Source: Dioszegia crocea (Eukaryota > Basidiomycota > Tremellomycetes > Tremellales > Bulleribasidiaceae). From it: 64,000 nt of DNA. The notes below the pieces were generated by a model. That model saw only the letters and a program-made list of their open reading frames with translations. It had not been told where the DNA came from and did no database searches. Within the stretch, counting starts at the first letter, position 1. Every line of letters starts with the position of its first letter. Where the stretch lies: contig BCKK01000002.1 in NCBI GenBank assembly GCA_001600615.1, positions 2,324,809 to 2,388,808 on the forward strand, written 5' to 3'. The position numbers were made by a program, and so were the translations under genes. Shown in pieces: positions 24,777 through 37,732 of the stretch.

Positions 24777-25689
24777 TCAATGTATCGTCGTATACCCGCT
24801 CCCCTTCTTCTCTGCCACTCCATCCACCGGCGCGTCCGCCGCATTTGCAGCTGGTACCTGCCCCAATTTCGACATATCCATCTTCGGTTCCTTCGGATCG
24901 CCCTTGAAGCCGATGTAGTAGATCGAAGAACGGAGGGATGTAGTCGATTCAGACTGTGCTATCAGTCCGATCAAGAACGACACCAACGCCGCAACTTACA
25001 AATGCCAGGGTGACACAATGCACATTTGCCAGTCTCTGAACTTTCAACCCCCACTCTTCAGGCTCTCTTTCCCCGGCCAGTCCACGCTGATATCCTGGTG
25101 GAGGAACCGACATGTCTAAATCCATTATTGGCTGGACGTCGTCGAGATCTGAAAACGAGGGGCAGTGAGGTAGGTTCGCAAAGAGGCGTATTCTGCCTGA
25201 TCGATGTGGGTGAGATGGGGCGGGAGGGAGGAGGAGGAGTGTACGGAGGCGGAGTGAGGAGATGAAGGGGATATGTATAATGAGCTGGACACGTAGTCAG
25301 CGTGATTCTGTTCCGGACTAGGGTCGATCTGGCCGGAGAGAATGGGTCATTCAGGCCAGTATAAGATCAAGAAGAGTGATATTTACTCACCTCGTCGTCG
25401 ACACCCGACTCTACCAGATCTTCCGATAACCTGTCGTCCCATGTCTTAATTGCCAGCGGTGCTGAGCCAGGAACTTGAAGATTGACACCTTCAACACTAC
25501 GATTGGTCAGCGTCTCTTGCCAGGCACAGTACTATGCACTGTAGGCTCGGCTGAAATGGACGCACTTATCCCGATCTATCCAGCTCCACAGATTCGTATT
25601 GCTCCCTTCCCCCGCCGAGACTCGTTCCAGCACTTGCGTCGAGACGTTGTTGGTGAGGTCATCCACCGTGAGATCGTCGGCGCAAGTCA
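24777..25689 (-). CDS. PITH-domain protein (PITHD1-like)
   Basis: The PITH domain is the proteasome-interacting module also found at the C terminus of TXNL1. From ATG 25689 the protein reads NLWSWIDRDK, then (after an intron) VEGVNLQVPGSAPLAIKTWDDRL and SGVDDEVLIIHIPFISSLRLRTLLLL, then SIYYIGFKGDPKEPK near the end. These are the classic PITH strand and ligand-loop segments. It ends at TGA 24777 with a short Ala/Lys tail. There is no N-terminal thioredoxin domain, so it matches PITHD1 rather than TXNL1. Function in fungi is poorly known. Its promoter is shared with the divergent F-box-like gene on the right. Confidence 0.85.
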
Positions 25690-26010
25690 TCTTTGCCGAT
25701 TTACGGAATATCGGCTCGATATTTTTCCTCGGAGTCTCTGCCCAAGCGTTCTAAGGGCTTCCAAGATGATGTGTCCGGCGTAAAATCGATAGATGGATGG
25801 AGTGAAGGTGCATGATAGACGAATCAAGCTCGGCCGATCTAGGCGGCCAAATCTCACGTGATCATCCTGAGACAAGTAAAGAGGGACCGTTTAAGTCTCG
25901 ACGCGCCACCCAACTCCTCATTCCTCCGCCACCCCCTTCGCATTGTCAATCATCCTTCATCCCACTCCAACACCACTCAACAGACCTCCCACCCCTTCTC
26001 TCAGATTAGC
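25690..26010. promoter_or_regulatory. Divergent promoter region, PITHD1-like / F-box-like genes
   Basis: A 321-bp region between two divergent start codons. It includes a TCACGTGA-like E-box core at 25855-25862 (tcacgtga), a palindrome bound by bHLH factors in fungi. A pyrimidine-rich stretch precedes the plus-strand ATG at 26011. Confidence 0.5.
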
Positions 26011-27261
26011 ATGAGCCCTCAAGGAGCAGACAGAGTCCCTCCCGAAGTCTGGTTGGTCGTTTTCCAGCACGCCCGACTCCCTATTCCCCCCACCCTCTCT
26101 CGCCCGAAACGGTCCGAGCTTCACCAAGAAACTCTCACGGTCTTAGCAAGGACCTGCAAGGTGAGCTTGCCCGTATCCCATTCTCTGATCATATGCTGAC
26201 TACCGGTGCAGCTTTTCAATGCCCTAGCCATCCCGTTGCTCTACAAAACCATCATCACCGATAACCTTTTGGAATTTTCCTCCATCAAACGAAACCTTCT
26301 AACGCTGTGCGAATCCCTCTACATCGAATATCAAGATGAGGATCCATCTTTCGGTTATCAGAATCTTCTGGAAGCAGGCGGAAAATATAGCTGGGATCAT
26401 GTGGGTCCGGACCAAGCCCAAGCGGAAGAATTTGAAATGGAGCGATGCGATGAGGAAGTGGGGAATATTGTGTTCATCCTGCACCAGATGTCGCGCGGGC
26501 CCCTGAGCCTCGTGCTCCCGCGCCTCGCAACAGTGGCTATAGGGGCGCTACATGGTCAACGGGGCGATGTGTGGACTCGGTACGAAGCGTACGACAAGTG
26601 GGCACAGGAGGTGTACTACGATCACATTGGAGTGAACAATCCCGTCGTCCGCCCTAAAATCGCAGAGTGCGTCAAGATGTGGGATACTCTCATCAAGGGG
26701 AGCAGCGTGTCCCACGTCTGCATACGCGATCCCCTTGGCCCCCTCGGTTTCCCCCGCGGTCGAGGTCACAGTCGCAAACAGACAATTCACTTCGGGCCAG
26801 ACACTCCGGGCCTCGAGCTTCACGCAGGGCAGAACGCCACTTGGGTCTCTGATACCGCTCAGGACCAGGCCTGGGAGCCGATGCACTGTGCGGTACTTCA
26901 GGCGATCGCAAGTATGGCGTGGAAGCGGGCCCACGCCGGCGCCCTAACTATCGTTGGCCCCAGCCCCGACCCCATGCAGGTCGATATATACGGATCTACG
27001 AATCACCTTGGAACATCCCTCCCAACTCGCAAGTTCCCAGTGTCATTCGACCCTACTCCTCTTCGAGAGGCCGCCATTCGTGTTCCAGGGGGCGATGCAG
27101 AGGAGCTTTCCGTGGACGTCCAGCGCGCCATCGCTTATTCTATCGGCTCGGCGAGGACGTCGCACGATGACAACGATGGCGACGATAGAGACCCGTTGCG
27201 GTGGTTCCCCTCACACGACTATCCCGGCTGCAAGTCATGCGGCTCCGGTCCCCCTCTCTAA
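26011..27261 (+). CDS. F-box-like hypothetical protein
   Basis: Two exons. The first starts at ATG 26011 and contains DRVPPEVWLVVFQHARLP, which fits an F-box start (PxEVxxxI/VF). An intron with GTGAGC donor and GTGCAG acceptor (about 26161-26211) leads to LFNALAIPLLYKTIITDNL, a continuation seen in many basidiomycete F-box proteins. The remaining ~330 residues are a mixed alpha/beta region with an acidic start and a C-terminal HDYPGCKSCGSGPP motif holding two cysteines. No LRR or WD repeats are recognisable. It is not an evident paralogue of the F-box-like gene at 13-15 kb. Target unknown. Confidence 0.7.
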
Positions 27262-27700
27262 TCGAAGCCACGTGCCGGGCAACAACACGAGGCGGCAATA
27301 GGAGGCTACGAGGGGGAAGGTTTCGGGGAAGGCGGGACTGATGAGCTGGGGTCGGAAAGAAATATGGGAAGGCGAGAAGAAACAGGTCGGGCAAGTCAAT
27401 GGGGAATATGAGGCGCTCAAGGCGGTCACTAGGTATACATCATTTGCGGCGGTCAGCGGGCATTATTGGAGGACAGCTGTGTATGGTATTATCATCCTCA
27501 TCATCGTCAGTCCCGCTCTCACTCTCCAGTCGGTCACCAAGCTGCAAGTCAGAGTGTGAGCAGTCCTGCTTATAAGCTTGCTGCAGAGTACAAGCCATGG
27601 CGTCGCTGCTCGAGACACCTCATACAAGGCTCCATAACCATTATAACACCGAGACCCCCTTTCCTCAGTCCTGATTCCGCCAAGCTCGCATTTATTGGCT
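27262..27700. other. Convergent 3' region between F-box-like gene and REX4
   Basis: A 439-bp gap between two converging genes, so it should be two 3' UTRs. A 72-codon plus-strand ORF (27341-27559) includes one hydrophobic stretch (IIILIIVSPALTL) but starts inside the presumed UTR with no supported splice link, so it is not called a gene. Confidence 0.35.
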
Positions 27701-29389
27701 TTATCCGCCCGCATCATCCTCCCACCAATTCCCTCCGCCCCCACCGCTGCCTGCCCCCGCGCCCTTCCTACCCCTAACCTCCCTCGTCCCATCCTTATGC
27801 CTAATCACCTCCGTCACCCCACTACTGATTCCCTTCGCCCCTCCTCCATCTCCACCTCCCGCCTCCTTCTTTTTCTGCTTCTTCTTCTTCCACCTATCCT
27901 CGCTGAGCGCGGCGTGTAACAGACCGCCCTCATCCTCGTATCGCGCTGTCGTCCTCTCTCCCTCTTCATCACCGTCGCCATTGACTCGTTTCCTCTTCCC
28001 CGCCTTTCCAGCAGAATCGGCGGCATCATCGACAGTCCCAGATGCCCTTTCTTTCCCCTTAGACACCGTATTGCCCATCTGCGGTAAACCCATCTTTTCG
28101 CGGTATGTCTCAGTGATTGATCGGACCTGCTGTTCCCAGACCGTCTTGTGAAGGCGGTACAGGGCCATGGTGGCTCTCGCATCGGTGACCTGAGGACTGT
28201 ATCAGCTCAAATCAGACAGTCACTCTATCCATCGGCCCAACACGGATAAATCCCACTGGCATCAGGCTCAACTCACCGAACTGTGCGCCCCAGTCTGGAT
28301 CTTAATCCCCAACTCTAGCTCCACAAGCCTCTTCAACCCAGGCCGCTTCGTTCGCGCCTTCTCCCTGAGCGGCTTACACTGCTGCGTATCTCTCGTCATG
28401 GGACCCGGATGACTGAGCAACAATGCCTTCATGTCATTCTCCAGCGCATGACCCACCACTACCCGTCCCTCGCACAGCTCCGAAACTTGCTTTTGTACAT
28501 CTTCAAATACCGGCGCTCCAGCGACGTCCGAAGCTCGAATTCCGGAAATCCACGTTCGCCAATCTGTCACCGTCTCGCGGGGCTGGACGAAGGTGTCGAG
28601 TAGGACATGGCCGTGGTAGTTGACCACTGAAATTCGGGCGAGGCAGGATTCGGAACCTTGTGGGCCGAGTCCTACCATTTCGCAATCGAGCGCAATGCTA
28701 TATTGTCAGTGTGACGTCGAGGGGAGGAAGGGTCAACGAACTAGGTACCAGGTCTGAGGAATCAGCGTCATTTCCAGGCAGATCGGTCACTGAATGGACA
28801 TACGCTTTCTTTGCCTCGCTGAATATTCCCTTGCCTGCTACCATGACCCTGAGCTCTTCGACCAATCTCCGATCCGTGCAATCTTCCGGAACAGGCAAGA
28901 GCGTTACAGCTTCTCTCGTATGTGCAGGCACATCCACTCCCACCGTGATAGTCGACCTACACCTCAGTCAGTCAAGATTTGGGGATGGGATGAAAATCTT
29001 CTCTCACGAGGATGATTCCCCAACTTTGGCTCCTAGACCACCAACGAACGATGCTAGCCCCTTCATCATTTGCTTCTTCTTCTGCCGATTTGATAGTTCT
29101 CCCGACATGATACTAGGCCCACTCCGGGGCTTCCTGATTGCGGCTGAGGTCTGATTGCTGCCGGTCGCTGGACCGGGTTTCGAGGTTTCCGCAGACTTTG
29201 TACTTGGGGCGGGAACGAGTTTCTGAACGCAATTAGTATGGAATTCAATTCACACGTAAGGCTTCGCGACACATACGCTCTGCAAAGCTGCCCAGTTGCT
29301 GCCTGGCGCCACAGCGATGGACTTTGCCTGCAAATATTAGCGGAGGTCTTCGTCTGATTTGACGGTCGGTGAAAATTTACCTTTGCCAT
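27701..29389 (-). CDS. REX4: RNA exonuclease 4 (DEDDh family)
   Basis: A 3'-5' RNA exonuclease acting in ribosomal RNA processing in the nucleolus. ATG 29389 begins a three-codon first exon (MAK), followed by AKSIAVAPGSNWAALQS, KLVPAPSTK and a basic NRQKKKQMMKGL segment. The exonuclease core has Exo I IALDCEMVGLGPQGSES (D and E ligands), the SGI spacing seen in ISGIRASDVAGAP, Exo II VVGHALENDMKALLLSHPG, and Exo III AHSSV joined across an intron to DARATMALYRLHK. The C-terminal ~150 residues are a lysine-rich nucleolar-type tail (RWKKKKQKKKEAGG) ending in a Gly-rich NWWEDDAGG. Stop TAA at 27701-27703. Five or more short introns. Confidence 0.92.
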
Positions 29390-30192
29390 CAGACGTCGGA
29401 AAATGGCGATAGAAACGGTCTGGCGTGTGTCTAGCGATCCTTCTTCCGGTCTGGCCGACTTGGGTATCGAGATAGTTGGAATGAACGATAATGGAATGGA
29501 CAGTTGACAGTACATACTTGCATCGACCTCATCCACCCAGGTCACCTCCACCTCCACACAACCCGGCCAAGTCCGCCCGCCCCGCCTTAGTCAATCATGC
29601 CATCAAGTCCGAACCCTATTAATCTCCCTGGGTAGCAGTACCGTGTAGCCAGATCCGAAAGCAGAGAGCACAGTCATATAGGAATACAATGATCATTCAT
29701 CTCGTCGATCATTTCTTACTAGACCACCGCTTTATTCTACATCAAATGATAACTAGCTAATATGGTTCCCTATTCCCTCCCTCTATTCCCCTGCTCCCTC
29801 CTTGACAGTCCAGAATAGAAAGAAAAAGAAGCTCGGAAACCGGTATAAGACAGTCATTGGGGGGGGTATACTAATATCACAAACAGCTGAGATCCACTTT
29901 CCCTCCATTTTCTTCATCCACCCTCCACCCCCTTATCCATCGCAATAGCCGAGAAAATCTACATGGTACGCCCAATTTTGATGTATGCTGAGAAATGCAA
30001 TATGAGGAGAGGCAGAGGAGGAGGGAGAGAGCGGAGGTTGGTGTCAAATTCGAGGATGTGTAAGATGGCGATTAGGTCGTGGTTTGATAGATTGTGAGGA
30101 TGGGATAGGAGGAGACAAGTACTGAGATATGCAATCAATTCTGCCAGGTCAGTCAGGATGTCCCGCTACCATGGTGATTACTCACTCACATC
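29390..30192. other. 803-bp intergenic region between REX4 and NOT1
   Basis: It contains the REX4 promoter (left) and the NOT1 3' UTR (right). An eight-G homopolymer lies near 29859-29866 beside AT-rich sequence. No conserved ORF, no RNA-like fold and no repeat was recognised. Confidence 0.4.
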
Positions 30193-33100
30193 TCAATTCT
30201 GAGCAAATCCGCCTTGAGCCCCGCCGCCAACGCCCTGCGCCTGTCCCTGGCCGATGATGTGCGCGTGTACTCGTCCAAAGATCGCCTGATTCTCCTCATC
30301 GTTCCTGATGAATGTCTGATCCCAGAACCCGTACGCCTTGTTGTCAAGCAGCTCGATGAACGCCACAATAAGACCCCAGGGGTGCGGGCGGGTGACAATG
30401 ACTCGTTCGAGCAATACTCGGCCGATGCGCTCCGGGATAGTGTTGGGCATCTCGGCACGGGCGGAGGTGCCGAATAGGAAGAGCATGAAGGATGTGAAGA
30501 ACAGGGTGTGGGCCGAGGGGTAGCGGAGTTGGTCAGCGATGACTGAAAGCATGTAGTATTGGCCTGCTGGGTCAGCTTCTCGTCTCCGTTTGAGGCACTC
30601 CAAAACTCACCTTCAGCATCAAAGGCAAACACCAAGCTAGTCAACAATGCGACTTCCGGGGCCTTGGGGTCAAACTCTGCGTTGCCGGTTCGGACCGCTC
30701 GGCGCTCGACAGCTGTAGTACCGAGGTAGAACACTGCGGCGTGCAAGAGAGTGTGGTTCCAGTTGACAACTGGTCCATCTGGTCCCATGCTCTTAATCGC
30801 CACCCTATTCTTCAACTCGGCTACAATAGCCTGTAGCTGGGGCATACCCGAGCGGACGTATTGGTCAATGGCACCCTTGACGTTGCCCGAGTTGAGTGCA
30901 TTGATGTAGTCCTGCCTGACGACGGGGACGAGCTGCATCTCGGGGATGAGCTGGTCGAGACGACGGTAGTAATCGGGGAGGGGGGATTGAGAGGAGGGGA
31001 AAGCGCAGAGGACGATGTTCCGCAATTGAATGCAGTGCGCAGGGATGGCAGTCGAGAGGGTGTGATAGTACTCGACGAGGAATTCGGGGAAGTCGTGCAT
31101 GAGCACAAGGAGGATTCGGGAGGTTGCGCGGTAGATGGATCGACTTCCAACGTCAAGCTCGCCAGATTTGAGGAAGGGGGCAAGGAAACGGAGGAGCCAC
31201 ATGAGGCATCGGTGGAACTCTGGCCAGCCCTCTTCGCGGTTGGGTGTCTCGAGCAGTTTCGACATGAAGAGGCGGTGAGAGATGATAGACATGTAGCCAA
31301 ATGCAAATTTGGGTGCGTAGGTGGGTTGAATAACTCCCATGCTGTTCGCGAGTGCCTTGAGACACCCGACGTAGGTCTCCCGTAGCGGGTAGCTGTCACC
31401 AATGAGGGACAGCTCATTCAACATTGTCATGAAGAAACGAGCCCATGGCCTTTGGTTGAAGCTGTCCTCCGCCTGAACCGACCGATGGACGAGGGAGTAG
31501 GCGATGATGTTGATGATTTTGTTGTAATAGTACACCGTCCGCCTGGCGCTCGATGCATCCGACTTGTCACCGTAGTGCTTGATGATGAGCACGATCAACT
31601 TGGCGAGAGAGTCAGTTCCGAAGAATGTAGGCTCCCTCTCGCCCAGCTTACTCGCGTCAAGATCGACAGCGCAGTTGATCGCAACGCGGTAGAACGCCGT
31701 CGAGATGTCCTCGCCGCTGAGGATACCCTCTTTTTGGAGGTAGGTGATGTACGGGATGAAGGCATCCTCGGGGCGTTTGGAGGTGCTGAACACCCGAACC
31801 CACTCAAGGAAGTAGTGGGACAGTCGGTCCTTGTCGATGCTGAGTTTGTCCTCGAGAGGACCGTTCGAGGGCATGTCCGTAGACTTGGGGCGGCTGGGAC
31901 CGATACGAAGATCGTCAAGGAGAGTTTCAATGGTGGGCGTGACGCGCTGGCTGTCTCGGGATTTGAGCAGGATGGCAAGACTCTGCGCGAAAGCTGTGCG
32001 AGGCACAAGCGCACGTTCGCCCAGGGAGCATTCCCGAATGAGTTCAGCGACAAAGTCAAAGAACTCGGGGCTGGGTGCTTGAGCGATCTTCTGCGATAGC
32101 TGAACATCGAGCTCGGGCAAATTGATGAAGCCTGCCCGAATGAGGAGGGTCGTCACGGGGACATTCAATTTGCGCTGGCAAAACATCAGCGAACGTTTCT
32201 CACGACACAAGAAAGAACCCACAGCATCGTCGGCATACACCAGCCACTGCTTGACCTCCGCATCAACCTTTGGTGCAACCTCGCACAAGCCTTGGAGCAT
32301 CAAGACGTAAATCTCCCTTCCGAGCGGGATGGGCGTCTTGTACAACAACTGCACCACCCGCTGAGCAATGACCAATGTCATCTGCTCCCGATTGGCCGTC
32401 TGGCTGGCAATAAGCGGCACCGCCCGGATAGCCTGCCGAATATCGTCCGAGACATTGGCGAGAGTGAGTCCCTGTGCCTGAGCCTGGCTGACAAACTTCT
32501 CCATCTCACCAACAATCTCGTGGAATTTCTCGATGGTAGTCTGTGCGGGTACGAGGGTAGGTTCGGCCGCGGCGCTGTTGGACGTAGCCACGGCTGAATC
32601 GGAAATGGAGTCGGCGGGGAAGTTGGCAGGGGAACGATCTCGCTTGATCTCGAAACCGTCCGGACCGTAATTCGCGTAATCGCCATTGACAGCTGTCTGG
32701 GTAGCAAGGCGCGAGTGCTCGCTGAAGTCTTCGTATACCCGGAGTTGGGCAGGTGACAGACCGCCGGTCCGGAGACGCAGTGGATCAGGCAAGGCGGTAT
32801 GCGAGATCTGAACGCCAAAGGACGCACCGTCCCAGAACGGCTGAGTGCTTCGTGAGTCCCGGTGGACCCGCCGAGCGGCGTACTGGGGAGCGAGATTGAC
32901 GTCAATGTCCTTGACAGCCTTCTCCATCGCCGCCTTCTTGATGACATTGCACGCCGCGTCGAGGTTGTCGTTGACGATGCCCTGTATAGGTCCATCCGGC
33001 ATGCTCTCCTCGGTAAACCCATTCTGACTCAGCATGCTCCGGATCGTCGTAATCATGCTAGTCCGCAAAGCCTCTTTGCAGGTAACCAACGCCAAGTTAC

Positions 33101-36100
33101 CCGCCAGATTCTGCACCATCATGTGCGCCGCCTGCCTCATCTTGTTGGCATCACCCTCCATCCCAAAGTCCTTCTGGACGAGATCTCGAGATGAGATACC
33201 GGCGATGGTAACTGATCGCTCGACGACAGGAATGACAATGTCCTTCACTGCGCGAGTGACGGAGTGGACGACGATTCGCTGGAGTGTGGGCGCGGTGAAG
33301 ATGGGGTATTCCTGGCTGAAGACAATGTGCTGAGGCAGCTCAGTGATGAGTTCGTCAACTCGGCGGTTGAAGACGTCCTGAGCTGCAGCAGCCATTTGCT
33401 CCGTCTGCATTTGCTGCATCCGCACCACCGCCTCAGTCGCTGTCGAGTCCGTCATTCGCTGAGTCCCATTCATCATTTCCGATATGGCGCGTTGTAGCTC
33501 GGCATCGAGCCTGTTTTCGACTTCAGCCTGAGGTTCGGGTGGGGGAATGTGTGTGCGAAGGAGATTGGCAGCTTCGAATTTGTCAAGGGAGATACCGAGT
33601 TTGGAAAAGAGGACCTCAATCTCGAATTTAAGATTAAGGCGGAGTTCGGCGTGGTGGTAGAATTCGACGAGGAGACGGAGGACACCGACCATCCATGGGT
33701 TTGGGGGATGGAAGACGGTAGAGTCTTTGCAGCTCAACATGAGGTTGCAGACGAATGGGACGGCAACAATCAGCCGCTTGTTGTCAAAGCCCTGGATCAA
33801 AAGATCCTTGACTGACAACTCGCGCATTTTGAGCGGTTTGTTGCGCGCCAGCGTGATTCGCCCGAGCCACAGAGCGATGGTCTTGAGTGAGACTCGTTCT
33901 GCGGCCGAGTTGATCGTCGCTTCCGAGTTGAGCAGATCCCTCGCCTTGCGGTATGTCTCCCATAGGACGTGTCGTTCGAACACCGCCGAATTGAGCGAGG
34001 TGAGGATCCGCATGTACATCTCGTGCCGATTCGACTCGAGGCTGACCCGGAGGTCGATAAAGTAGTGGGCGAACCATCGAGAGTGTTGGTCCTCGAAGAG
34101 CTTGAGCAGGTCTTTGATTTTGGCATCAAAGTTGCTTTCGGCGATGTTGTTGATGATGAACATGATACCGTCCCGTTTACGCGGTTCAGGCTCAACAAAT
34201 TCGTCGTCCCCCTCTTCAATCAAGATTGGCAACTTCAAGGCTGGGAAAGCAAGCTTTACCCCACCCTGAAGATCCAGCTCTTCCCTCTCCGCCAAAGCCG
34301 CCAGGATCTCCTGCAGTAGACCCGGATGCTGCTCGTGCAATGCCGGAATCTCGACCAACTCGCGACACAGCCCCGGGAAGTCGACGAGGGATGCACGGAG
34401 GATGCAGAGCGCATTGATGCCGAATTGGTACGTGGCGTCGTGTGGGGGAGTAGGGGAGGATTTACACGCGTCGAGAACGTAGCGGGTAGCGACGAATGCC
34501 GCCGTGTCCTTTACGAGACGCCCGTCAATGATGGCACCGAAGAGGATACCGGTCATTGTCAACTCTTTGGCGGGGTACGCCTTGACGAATTTGATTTCGT
34601 CAAATAGCGAGTGTAGCGCACACGCAAACAGCTCCTGATCCTTGGGATCATCCGACTTCTGCCTCGTCTTCAACTCATCCACCACTTCGTCCAACTTCAA
34701 CTCTCCGCTGTACATGTGCTGGTACATCTCATCAATCTGAGCATTGGCCTCTTTCGAGTATTTGGCCACGCTGAATCCTTGCTCCTCTTTCGAGTTGGGG
34801 CGGAAGTTTAGCAGACGAGGATGTTGGATGAGAATATCGGTACGGAGGGATTTGAAACGACGGATGTCGTCCTGATCGAGATGTCTCGCATTTCGGAGGA
34901 CACGGATGAAGATGGAGTAGATTTCGGGACCGAGGGTGTATTTGAGATCGGGAACGGATTCGGGTTGGTGCTGTTGGTCAAATTCGAGTCTGATTTTGTG
35001 CTCGACAAAGGCAAAGATGGCTTCTAGGAAGTCGGCACCTTTGGCATCTATACCGTCCGCCAGCCACTTTTCGAGGTCGATCCGCTCGTGCTGTGAAGCC
35101 TGGGCAGCGACATCTAGAGCAAAGTGTGCGTTTTCCGATGCGATAAGATTTGACAGAATCTACCGGTCAGCTATTCCTTAGAGCTGGAAGGGTGATCAGC
35201 TCACCTCGACCTCGAACGCGATGTCCATGATACGCCCAAGATTGTCCTCTGCTTCTCCATAGAACTCCAACAGAACCGCCAACAGGTTCTCCGGATCATG
35301 CTCCCACAATTGGTGGAACACAAGCTGCGAAGAAGTCGCTTGTGCTGCCGGCGTGGCAAGATAGACCGCCAACAATCTTGTGTGGATATTTTGCACCGGT
35401 CCGGGAAGGGGTTTCTGCCAATCAGTCATCGCCCCTCAGCTAGACAAAAGAGACTCACTGGTAATTTCTCCAAGGCGATCAAGACTAGCTCTGGGGCTAT
35501 TGATCCCGCTCTGTCTAGCCTTTCAGTAGCCATCCGCCCAATTTCCACCCTCTTATCCGCGGGTAAGTCGCCCAATTCGCCCTCGGCCAGCGCACACGCA
35601 TGAACAAGAATTTGAACGAGGCCCAGTGTATTCCATAGACCTGCACCCTGAATATCCGTCGCTTGCTGCCTTGCGGCTTTACTCCACACACGATCGTGCG
35701 CAGGTGGATCGACGATCCTGGCGAATGCTTTGGGAGAGGGGGCACCGGGCATGGTGAAGAGGGGGATGGCGTCGGGGGAGATGGACGTCATGCGCCAAAT
35801 AATGTGGAGGAGGGTAATCATATTGTCCCAGATGGGTTCGGAGGGGGAGGCGGGGAGCAGGCCGGTGATGGGTGGGACAGGGTATTGGGAGGGTTGGAGT
35901 AGGAGGGCAACAAGAAGCGACATGCAGGGTTGATAGGCAGAGATGTCGTTGGGGATATCGAAAGATCGAACGACTTCTGCGATTGATATTGATGGCTGTT
36001 AGGATTAGCTTTTCGACGTCAAAAATCTGCATCAAATAGCTTACGATTAGGCTCAGCCCCTTAACGGCGCCGTGGACGTCTACCGCTCGACCGTCCCTCA

Positions 36101-37312
36101 TTCCATCACACAGTCCATGGATAAATCGACACGCCTCTTCCGTGATGGCCTTTGTCTGCTCTGAGCCTGATAGCCCATCAAGCAGATACGGTCCCCACCA
36201 CCTGCCAATCACGGCCTCGACTGTGCCCTCATCTTGGGTCAAGCCTTCTCCTAGCTCAAACAAGACATCTTCCAGAGGAATAGAGCCAGGCGATCTGGGA
36301 GGTCCACCTGGAGATAGCGCCGACAGACTCTGCAGGATGATGGCGGGGGATGAGAATTTGACCGCGAGCGAACCCAATAGGGCGGCACGTTGATGGGAAG
36401 ATATTGGGGAGGGGTGAGGAGCTGTAGGGTTGGTCGGTGTTGGGGGACGAGACAGATTATTTCCGCCAGAGGATGATGATCTGGGATAGAGGGCAAGAAT
36501 GAGAGTCCTGGCTTCTTGTAGGGAAAGATCGTGGGTGTATGGAGGTGCACCGGCCGCTGGTCCCATAGACCAGAATGGAACTCCGGGCGCCCTTAATTGT
36601 TCCATTACCGGCTGGAAAGTCTGACGGAGCAGACTATGAATCATTTCTCCAGCCGCGTGATTTGGTGGGTAGACGTGCGGTGACGCGAGAGTATAGGCGG
36701 TAAGGGAGAATAGGAAAGATGGGGGGAGGCCGAATATGCGGAGTGACGGCAAGGGCAGGGAGGTACTTTGGGCAGGGGAGAGCATAACGGTGCAGAAATG
36801 AGGTGCGAGAGATACGTCTCTTGACGCTCTGACAGCTTCGGTCACTAGCAGTCTCCACACAAAGGCAGGTGGGCCTGTTGATGGGATATTTGGGGGTGGA
36901 GCCGCTGGGTCGTCCTTGTATTGCTGACTGTGTTGGATCAGGGTGTGGATAATGGGGTTGGCGACGATAGCTGCGCGACGGAGGAAGTGATGGTACATCT
37001 CCGGTCCGTTGGTGGATGCCAACTAAATCATCAGTGCGCGTCGGACATTCCTCAACAGGCTGACAACATGAAAGGAAGGATTTGCAAACTTACCGCCCTG
37101 ATTTCATCTGCATGCTTCTCGAATCCTTCCTCAGTAAATGTCGTCAAGAGAAAGACGATTTGCGCTCTGACGATGGATGAAGGGTCTCCTCCTCTCCCTC
37201 CTCCTCCACCGCCGCCGCCGCTGTTGGACACTCCGCTGGCATTTCCACCAAAACCGGGCGGAGGACCGGTCCTGGCGACCCCGCCTCCCAGTCCGGGAGG
37301 AGGGATTGACAT
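30193..37312 (-). CDS. NOT1: CCR4-NOT complex scaffold subunit NOT1
   Basis: The scaffold of the CCR4-NOT deadenylase, roughly 2,100 residues. Regions run in order: a Gly-rich low-complexity start; an N-terminal HEAT region; a TTP-binding-like region around YSKEANAQIDEMYQHMYSGE; the MIF4G that binds CAF1 (RKRDGIMFIINNIAES, DLRVSLESNRHEMYMRIL); the CAF40-binding bundle (RRVHRDSRSTQPFWDG, GGLSPAQLRVYEDFS); and the C-terminal Not1 domain (DYYRRLDQLIPEMQLVPVV, PFLKSGELDVGSRSIYR). The true C terminus is in the exon after an intron at FDAEG|QYYMLSVIADQLRYP and ends in a Gly/Gln tail with TGA at 30193. The long open frame that continues past FDAEG is intron read-through. The 5' end is uncertain: the first clean in-frame ATG is 37312, but the frame stays open upstream of it. 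Confidence 0.9.
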
Positions 37313-37732
37313 GTGCTGTAGACGGAAGGGCGGGGTACGGTCGACCCTGCTACCTATCTGTGGATGGGGGATATGCGCTTCGGGGCGAGGGGTGGCATTG
37401 CCCCCGTTGAGCGATGGAGAAGGGGGAAGGAAGGGCGATTGGTGTCGTTCCAAGGGTGTTCCGCTTGATTGTTTCGATGTGATATTGGACAACGAGTGTG
37501 TACCAGTCGTCAAAGCCCTCCCTACTGATGTATGTATGGGCTGTAATGCTTAGTGATTGTGAGCCAATGATTGTATACAGCTAGTGGGATGAAAGTCACA
37601 AGCAAGCAACGATTCCACGCCGGGCGGAGTTTTCGGCAATTGCCGCGAGTCAGTCAGGCTTTCACAGCATGTGGCACTTTCTTCTAATTCACGATACTGC
37701 ATACAGTGGGTTGTATATCTATAGCTCGTGCC
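37313..37732. promoter_or_regulatory. Intergenic/5' region of NOT1
   Basis: This 420-bp stretch lies between the GRX4 stop and the NOT1 ATG used here. The NOT1 frame is open up to about 37550. Upstream of a TAA there, a 50-codon ORF starting at ATG 37702 lies in the same frame. It could be a uORF or a missed first exon, but it would start only 31 nt from the GRX4 stop. It is left uncalled. Confidence 0.35.

Noticed and set aside
27341..27559. 72-codon ORF with a hydrophobic stretch
   Set aside because: It lies in the convergent 3' region, is not joined to any gene by supported splice sites and resembles no family.
30193..30560. Long C terminus obtained by reading the NOT1 ORF straight through
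   Set aside because: Frame continues into an intron; the homologous C terminus (QYYMLSVIADQLRYP) lies in a different frame after splicing.
31452..32099. 215-codon plus-strand ORF inside NOT1
   Set aside because: Antisense shadow of a coding exon with strong codon bias; no domain and no independent signals.
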